The notes under the pieces were generated by a model that worked only from the letters and a program-made list of their open reading frames with translations, was not told the origin of the DNA and did no database searches. The translations under genes and the position numbers were made by a program. DNA of 64,000 bases from Prochlorococcus sp. AG-355-P07. GTDB taxonomy: Bacteria; Cyanobacteriota; Cyanobacteriia; PCC-6307; Cyanobiaceae. Of this stretch, positions 59,345 to 64,000 are shown in pieces (within the stretch, counting starts at the first letter, position 1; the number at the start of each line of letters is the position of its first letter). Location of the stretch: the NCBI GenBank assembly GCA_003280575.1, contig QCEN01000002.1, forward strand, positions 124,001-188,000, given 5' to 3'.

Positions 59345-60380
59345 ATGAATTTTCTGGCTTGTGATTTAGGAGGTACCAAGGTTCTATTGGGCATATTTAA
59401 AACAGACATCAATGATGATTCACCCAAATTAATATTCAAAAAGAAATATTTATCTTCTGCATGGGATTCTTTTGAACTAATCCTAGAAGATTTTCTAGAA
59501 AAGCAATGCAAAAATATATCTTATCCTTATTCTGCTTGTTTCGCAGTAGCTGGTCCTTTGTCTAACAACAAAGCAAAAATAATAAATTTATCATGGGATA
59601 TATCTGGAAATTCTTTAAAGAACAAATTTAATTTTAAAAACATTGAGCTAATTAATGATTTCGCAGTGCAAATTTACGGAATACCTTATTTAAAAAAAAA
59701 TCAATATTCTATTATCCAAAATGGATCCCACTATGAAGGAGCTAATAATGATTTGCATGCAATTGTTGGAGCAGGGACTGGTTTGGGTATTGCAAGAGGA
59801 ATAATATCGGGGGGGTGGAGTAAAAGTTTTAGCTAGTGAAGGTGGTCATGTTGAGTACTCGCCAAAGTCAAAATTAGAATGGGAATTAAAAATTTGGCTT
59901 AAGAATTATCTTAAAGTTGAGAGGATATCTTGTGAAAGAATTATTAGCGGAACTGGTTTATCAAGAATTGCCGAATGGAGGCTTAGCAAACCTGATGCCC
60001 AAAACCATTCTCTACAAAAATATTTAAAAGAAATTAAAAATTTTGATGCTGCGAGAAAAAAACTACCTGAAAAAATTTGTAATCTTTCTAAAGACGGGGA
60101 TAAGCTAATGATTGAAGTTGAGAGAATTTGGTTAGGCGCATATGCCTCTTTGTTAGGAGATGTTGCTCTTCAAGAATTGTGCTTTGGCGGTTTATGGATT
60201 TCTGGAGGAACTGCCCCAAAACATTTCAAAAACTTTAAATCAGATTTATTTATGAAACAATTTTTCGACAAGGGAAGATTAGAAGATATTCTTAAAACAA
60301 TACCTATGAAAGTAATCTTAGATGAAGAGTTTGGACTTTTTAGTGCAGCCTGCAGAGCAAAAATGCTTTTAAAAACTTAG
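59345..60380 (+). pseudogene. glk: Glucokinase gene, frameshifted at a run of seven G
   Basis: The first 163 codons read as glucokinase: ACDLGGTKVLLGIF (ATP phosphate loop), FAVAGPL, LINDFAVQIYG with the catalytic Asp, and VGAGTGLGIARG. The frame then stops at 59834-59836. In the +1-shifted frame, starting right after seven G at 59809-59815, the rest of the protein continues without a stop: VKVLASEGGHVEYSPKSKLE, WELKIWLKNYL, ISGTGLSRIAEWR and LWISGGTAPKHFK, to the stop at 60378-60380. With six G the gene would encode 344 residues, the normal size. So one extra G breaks it; a sequence error or a real mutation are both possible. Lies between thrS and thrB. Confidence 0.9.
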
Positions 60381-60387
60381 TAAAAAA

Positions 60388-61335
60388 ATGTCTATTCCTG
60401 AAGTAGGTAAAAAAATAAGGGTAACAGTACCATCCACAACTGCCAATTTAGGGCCTGGATTCGATTGTCTTGGAGCAGCATTAGATCTGTATAATGAGTT
60501 TATTTTTACAAGAATTAAAGGTGCTGGAGATAGATTTGATTTAATAATGGAAAGTACAGATGGTAATCATTTAAGAGGAGGACCTGAAAACTTGGTTTTT
60601 AGAGCGGCTCAGAAAGTATGGGAGAGCGCAAATATGGATCCTTTTGCACTTGAAGCGAGAGTAAAGTTAGCAGTGCCTCCTGCACGCGGGCTTGGAAGTA
60701 GTGCTACAGCAATAGTTGCTGGACTAATTGGAGCAAATGCAATAATGAACTCTCCATTGTCCAAAGAAAAACTCCTAGAACTTGCCATTGATATAGAAGG
60801 TCATCCTGATAATGTAGTTCCCTCTCTTCTGGGTGGGCTTTGTTTGACCGCCAGGTCCTCTTCTCAAAGATGGAGAATTATTAGATGTGATTGGCACGAT
60901 TCAATTAAAGCTGTTGTAGCAATACCTGCAATTCGTCTAAGCACAAGTGAAGCTAGAAAAGTTATGCCCAAGAATATACCTATATCTGATGCAGTAACAA
61001 ATATGGGAGCACTCACTTTATTACTAAACGGCTTAAAAGCAGGTAATGCAGAACTTATTAAAGAAGGAATGTTTGATAAGCTACATGAACCCTATAGATG
61101 GAAACTTATTAAAGGCGGACTAGAAGTCAAAGATGCCGCTCTAAATGCAGGTGCTTTAGGATGCGCAATTAGTGGGGCTGGGCCAAGTATATTAGCTTTG
61201 TGTAAAAAAGAAAATGGTAAAAACGTCAGTCAAGCAATGGTGAAAGCATGGGAAAAGGCAGGAGTAGCTAGCAGAGCACCATTCTTAAACGTTCAAACAA
61301 CAGGTAGTCAATTTAGTACTATCTCCGCTAAGTAG
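60388..61335 (+). CDS. thrB: Homoserine kinase
   Basis: 315 residues, GHMP kinase. VTVPSTTANLGPGFDCLGAA at the N-terminus, the ATP motif VPPARGLGSSATAIVAGLIG (about 91-110) and the C-terminal GALGCAISGAGPSILAL. It phosphorylates homoserine for threonine synthesis, and so competes with MetA for the same substrate. 7 bases after the disrupted glk. Confidence 0.97.
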   Translation: MSIPEVGKKIRVTVPSTTANLGPGFDCLGAALDLYNEFIFTRIKGAGDRFDLIMESTDGNHLRGGPENLVFRAAQKVWESANMDPFALEARVKLAVPPARGLGSSATAIVAGLIGANAIMNSPLSKEKLLELAIDIEGHPDNVVPSLLGGLCLTARSSSQRWRIIRCDWHDSIKAVVAIPAIRLSTSEARKVMPKNIPISDAVTNMGALTLLLNGLKAGNAELIKEGMFDKLHEPYRWKLIKGGLEVKDAALNAGALGCAISGAGPSILALCKKENGKNVSQAMVKAWEKAGVASRAPFLNVQTTGSQFSTISAK

Positions 61336-61414
61336 TTTTACTTAGGCATTTTTAATGTTATAGTCTCAAGCTAGTACAACTTCAACTAGAATAAAAAAAT
61401 TATTCATTACATAA

Positions 61415-62956
61415 ATGAATTTAGAATCTTTTCCTTGGTTATCATCTATTGTTTTACTGCCTTTAATTGGGGCATTAATAATGCCTTTCTTGAGTTCAAA
61501 AGAAGGAGAAGATAATACACTCCCTAGAAATATCTCATTAAGTTTTTTATTCATAGATTTTTTATTAATAATTGGAGTCCTTTTTCGTAAATTCAATCCT
61601 TCAGATAGCAATTTGCAACTATTAGAAAGAGCTTCCTGGTTACCCTCAATAGGCTTAGAGTGGTCTCTTGGCGTAGATGGGTTATCTGCTCCTTTAATAG
61701 CTTTGAGTGGGTTAATTACATTTTTATCAGCGGCGGCAAGTTGGAAAATTAAGAAAAAATCCAATCTGTATTTTGCTCTTTTATTAGTGCAAGCCTCAGC
61801 GCAAGCATTGGTTTTCCTTTCTCAAGATTTCCTATTATTTTTCTTGGCATGGGAACTTGAATTGGTTCCAGTATATCTCCTTATTGCTATTTGGGGTGGG
61901 AAAAAGAAATTGTATGCGGCCACAAAATTTATTCTTTATACAGCTTTAGCTTCTTTATTAATACTTATAAGTGGTTTAGCACTTGCTTTGAGTGGTGATA
62001 CTTTTACTTTAAATATTACCGATTTAACCAATAAACATGTGACAGGGAGCCTAGCATTGTTATCTTATTTGGGGTTTTTAATTGGTTTTGGGGTAAAACT
62101 CCCTATCTTTCCATTACATACTTGGTTACCCGATGCACATGGAGAGGCTAATGCACCAGTTTCTATGTTACTCGCTGGAATACTTTTAAAAATGGGAGGC
62201 TACGCTCTCTTAAGATTCAATGTTCAAATACTGCCTGAAGTACATCTTCAAATTGCACCTGCATTAATTATTCTTGGAATCATCAATATAATTTACGGTG
62301 CACTAAATGCATTTGCACAAGATAATGTTAAAAGGAGAATTGCGTGTAGCTCAGTTAGCCATATGGGTTTTGTTCTATTAGGGATTGGAGCAGTTGATGC
62401 TCTAGGTATAAGCGGAGCAATGCTGCAAATGATCAGTCACGGACTTATCGCTGCAGCTATGTTCTTTGTTACTGGCTCCTTTTATGAGAGAACAAATACC
62501 CTTTCCATTCCTAATATGGGCGGTTTAGCAAAGGTCTTGCCAATAACTTTTGCTTTTTTCTTGGCAAGCTCTTTGGCATCTTTGGCACTACCTGGGATGA
62601 GCGGTTTTATAAGTGAAATAACTGTATTTTTAGGTATCACTAGTCAAGAAGGCTTCAGCTCTATATTTAGATCGATAACCATTCTTATTGCTGCCATAGG
62701 TTTAGTTCTGACGCCAATATATCTATTGTCAATGTGTAGAAGAGTATTCTTTGGCCCTAGAATTCCTGCGCTAGCTACAGTTAGAGAGATGAATGGTAGA
62801 GAATTGACGATTGGTTTCAGTTTATTATTGCCTACTTTGGTGATAGGCTTTTGGCCGAAAATAGCCATAAATCTATACGAATCTTCAACCAATGCTCTCA
62901 GTCAGCAACTAACCTTAGCTAAATTGGTAGGAATAATTCCAACTTTAATTAATTAA
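61415..62956 (+). CDS. ndhD: NAD(P)H dehydrogenase (NDH-1) subunit D
   Basis: 513 residues, about 14 membrane segments, NuoM/ND4 family. [20 protein letters not shown] (about 147-166) has the key Glu, [20 protein letters not shown] (about 224-243) the conserved Lys and His, and [15 protein letters not shown] a family block. It is a proton-pumping subunit of the thylakoid NDH-1 complex in cyclic electron flow and respiration. Length and start fit the NdhD1 type rather than the CO2-uptake forms, but that is not certain. About 80 bases after thrB. Confidence 0.97.
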   Translation: MNLESFPWLSSIVLLPLIGALIMPFLSSKEGEDNTLPRNISLSFLFIDFLLIIGVLFRKFNPSDSNLQLLERASWLPSIGLEWSLGVDGLSAPLIALSGLITFLSAAASWKIKKKSNLYFALLLVQASAQALVFLSQDFLLFFLAWELELVPVYLLIAIWGGKKKLYAATKFILYTALASLLILISGLALALSGDTFTLNITDLTNKHVTGSLALLSYLGFLIGFGVKLPIFPLHTWLPDAHGEANAPVSMLLAGILLKMGGYALLRFNVQILPEVHLQIAPALIILGIINIIYGALNAFAQDNVKRRIACSSVSHMGFVLLGIGAVDALGISGAMLQMISHGLIAAAMFFVTGSFYERTNTLSIPNMGGLAKVLPITFAFFLASSLASLALPGMSGFISEITVFLGITSQEGFSSIFRSITILIAAIGLVLTPIYLLSMCRRVFFGPRIPALATVREMNGRELTIGFSLLLPTLVIGFWPKIAINLYESSTNALSQQLTLAKLVGIIPTLIN

Positions 62957-62969
62957 ATTATTTTAAAAA

Positions 62970-64000
62970 ATGGATACCTCAATTTTTAAATTTGGAGAAT
63001 TACCAGAATTTAAAAAATTTACTCCCGAAAACATAAGTAACCAATTTCCAGCAGTACTAGAAAAGATAGCTGAAGACTTCAAAAATATAGAGGAAAATTT
63101 ATCTAATTACTCTATTCAAAACCATTTAAATTGGGATAATGTAATAAATCCATTAAATGAAGTCAATGAAATTCTTAGATGGAGTTGGGGTGTAATAAGT
63201 CATTTAAATGCTGTAAATAATTCTGAAAATCTTAGAAATATTTATTCAAAATTCCTTCCCGATATTATTAGCTTGAGTAATAAATTCGGACAAAGTAAAA
63301 TAATTTATAATTCTTTAGTCAAGCTTAAAGAAACAAATAACTTTGATCAAATCAAAAACAGAATTTTAGATAAAGAAATCCTCGAAATGCAACATAGAGG
63401 AATTTCATTACAAAAAAATGATCAAGAAAATTTCAACAATATTTCAGAAAAGCTTGGAAAGCTATCAACAGAATTCAGCAACAATGTTCTTGATGCCACT
63501 AATAAATGGTTTTTAATATTAAATAAAAAATCTGAAGTCAAAGGTCTACCTGAACGTGTACTCGAATTGATGGCAATTTCTGCACACAAACACTTAAAAA
63601 AAGATGAAGAAGTTGATATTAAAAATGGTCCTTGGAAATTAAGTCTAGACATACCAACCTATACCTCGTTTATGACATATGCTACCAACCGTAATCTTAG
63701 AAAGAAATTATATAAGGCATTCGTTGGTAGGGCTTCTCAAGGAGAAAAAAATAATTCTCAAATCATTGAAAAGATTTTATCTCTTAGAAATAAACAGGCT
63801 AATCTTCTCGGTTATAAAAGTTGGGCAGAACTAAGTTTGTCAACGAAAATGGCGAAAGAAATTAAAAATGTTGAAAAACTTTTAGAAGAATTGAGAGTAC
63901 CAGCATTCAAAACCGCAAAAATTGAATTAGAAATGCTCGATAAGTTTTCTAAAGCCAATGGCTTTTCAAAATCACAGAATATCGAGCCATGGGATATTAG
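62970..64000 (+). CDS. prlC: M3-family oligopeptidase (partial, C-terminus beyond window)
   Basis: An ATG at 62970 opens a frame that runs 343 codons to the window edge without a stop. The sequence has the order of the oligopeptidase A/thimet family N-terminal part: EVNEILRWSWGVISHLNAVN, then IKNRILDKEILEMQHRGISL, YTSFMTYATNRNLRKKLYKA (about 231-250) and SLRNKQANLLGYKSWAELSL (about 270-289) with TKMA. The catalytic HExxH lies beyond the window. It would be a cytoplasmic Zn peptidase for short peptides. 13 bases after ndhD on the same strand. Confidence 0.93.
   Translation, partial: MDTSIFKFGELPEFKKFTPENISNQFPAVLEKIAEDFKNIEENLSNYSIQNHLNWDNVINPLNEVNEILRWSWGVISHLNAVNNSENLRNIYSKFLPDIISLSNKFGQSKIIYNSLVKLKETNNFDQIKNRILDKEILEMQHRGISLQKNDQENFNNISEKLGKLSTEFSNNVLDATNKWFLILNKKSEVKGLPERVLELMAISAHKHLKKDEEVDIKNGPWKLSLDIPTYTSFMTYATNRNLRKKLYKAFVGRASQGEKNNSQIIEKILSLRNKQANLLGYKSWAELSLSTKMAKEIKNVEKLLEELRVPAFKTAKIELEMLDKFSKANGFSKSQNIEPWDI

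Overview
The window looks like a stretch of a high-light-adapted Prochlorococcus chromosome. The DNA is very AT-rich and coding density is high, with many gene ends touching or overlapping. Marker genes fit marine picocyanobacteria: a 352-residue Pcb chlorophyll-binding antenna protein (27905-28963), a lycopene cyclase of the kind used for alpha/beta-carotene (22866-24149), NdhD, MenB/MenD for phylloquinone, a Tic20-like protein, DUF760, DUF1350, DUF2811, DUF3721 and DUF4336 proteins, and an arsenosugar radical SAM enzyme. I see no phage genes, insertion sequences, CRISPR arrays or rRNA; one tRNA (Ser, UGA) is present. The strain cannot be fixed from sequence reading alone.

Layout. 1-6.1 kb is the most accessory-looking part: small secreted or membrane proteins of unknown function, tRNA-Ser with a poorly explained 0.5 kb spacer in front, Tic20-like and glyoxalase I genes, then a ribbon-helix-helix gene with a large inverted repeat in its promoter region followed by a GIY-YIG/T5orf172-like gene, and an exported pentapeptide-repeat protein. 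6.1-15.5 kb is metabolic: a GMC oxidoreductase, a CbiX-type chelatase with an Fe-S motif and His tail, an FAD oxidase, a SulP anion transporter, and the metA-metY methionine pair. 15.5-26.4 kb holds a dehydrogenase-like gene divergent from a StpA-type glucosylglycerol-phosphate phosphatase, an ArsS-type radical SAM gene, a Fur regulator, an isochorismatase-fold enzyme, MscS, two short-chain dehydrogenases, lycopene cyclase, a second GIY-YIG-like (membrane-tethered) protein and a GST. 26.4-33.9 kb has a GltS-like transporter, pcb with a clear terminator, several small genes, hisS, a Gly-pentad-repeat/DUF3721 protein, a DEDDh exonuclease and a DUF1350 hydrolase.

33.9-50.7 kb is mostly core: acs, a minus-strand run comB, nitrilase, amidase, murI and solanesyl-diphosphate synthase, then aroA, an MnmC-like methyltransferase and glmU, then a minus-strand run menD, menB, glgA and murF, and lepB plus a DUF760 gene. 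50.7-55.8 kb is a tight minus-strand cluster: a DUF697 protein with a GTPase-like region that lacks a P-loop, the three parts of a metal ABC transporter (ligands point to Mn), and a DUF4336 protein. 56-64 kb is a plus-strand run: an RGG-rich small protein, trpS, thrS, glk (frameshifted at a run of seven G), thrB, ndhD and the start of an M3 oligopeptidase cut by the window end.

The most noteworthy observations are the frameshifted glucokinase, the inverted-repeat/RHH/GIY-YIG locus, the pentad-repeat DUF3721 protein, the acetyl-type MetA next to MetY, and the DUF697 protein attached to the Mn transporter. I did not find a convincing wholly new multi-gene system; the RHH locus at 4.6-5.6 kb is the best candidate.
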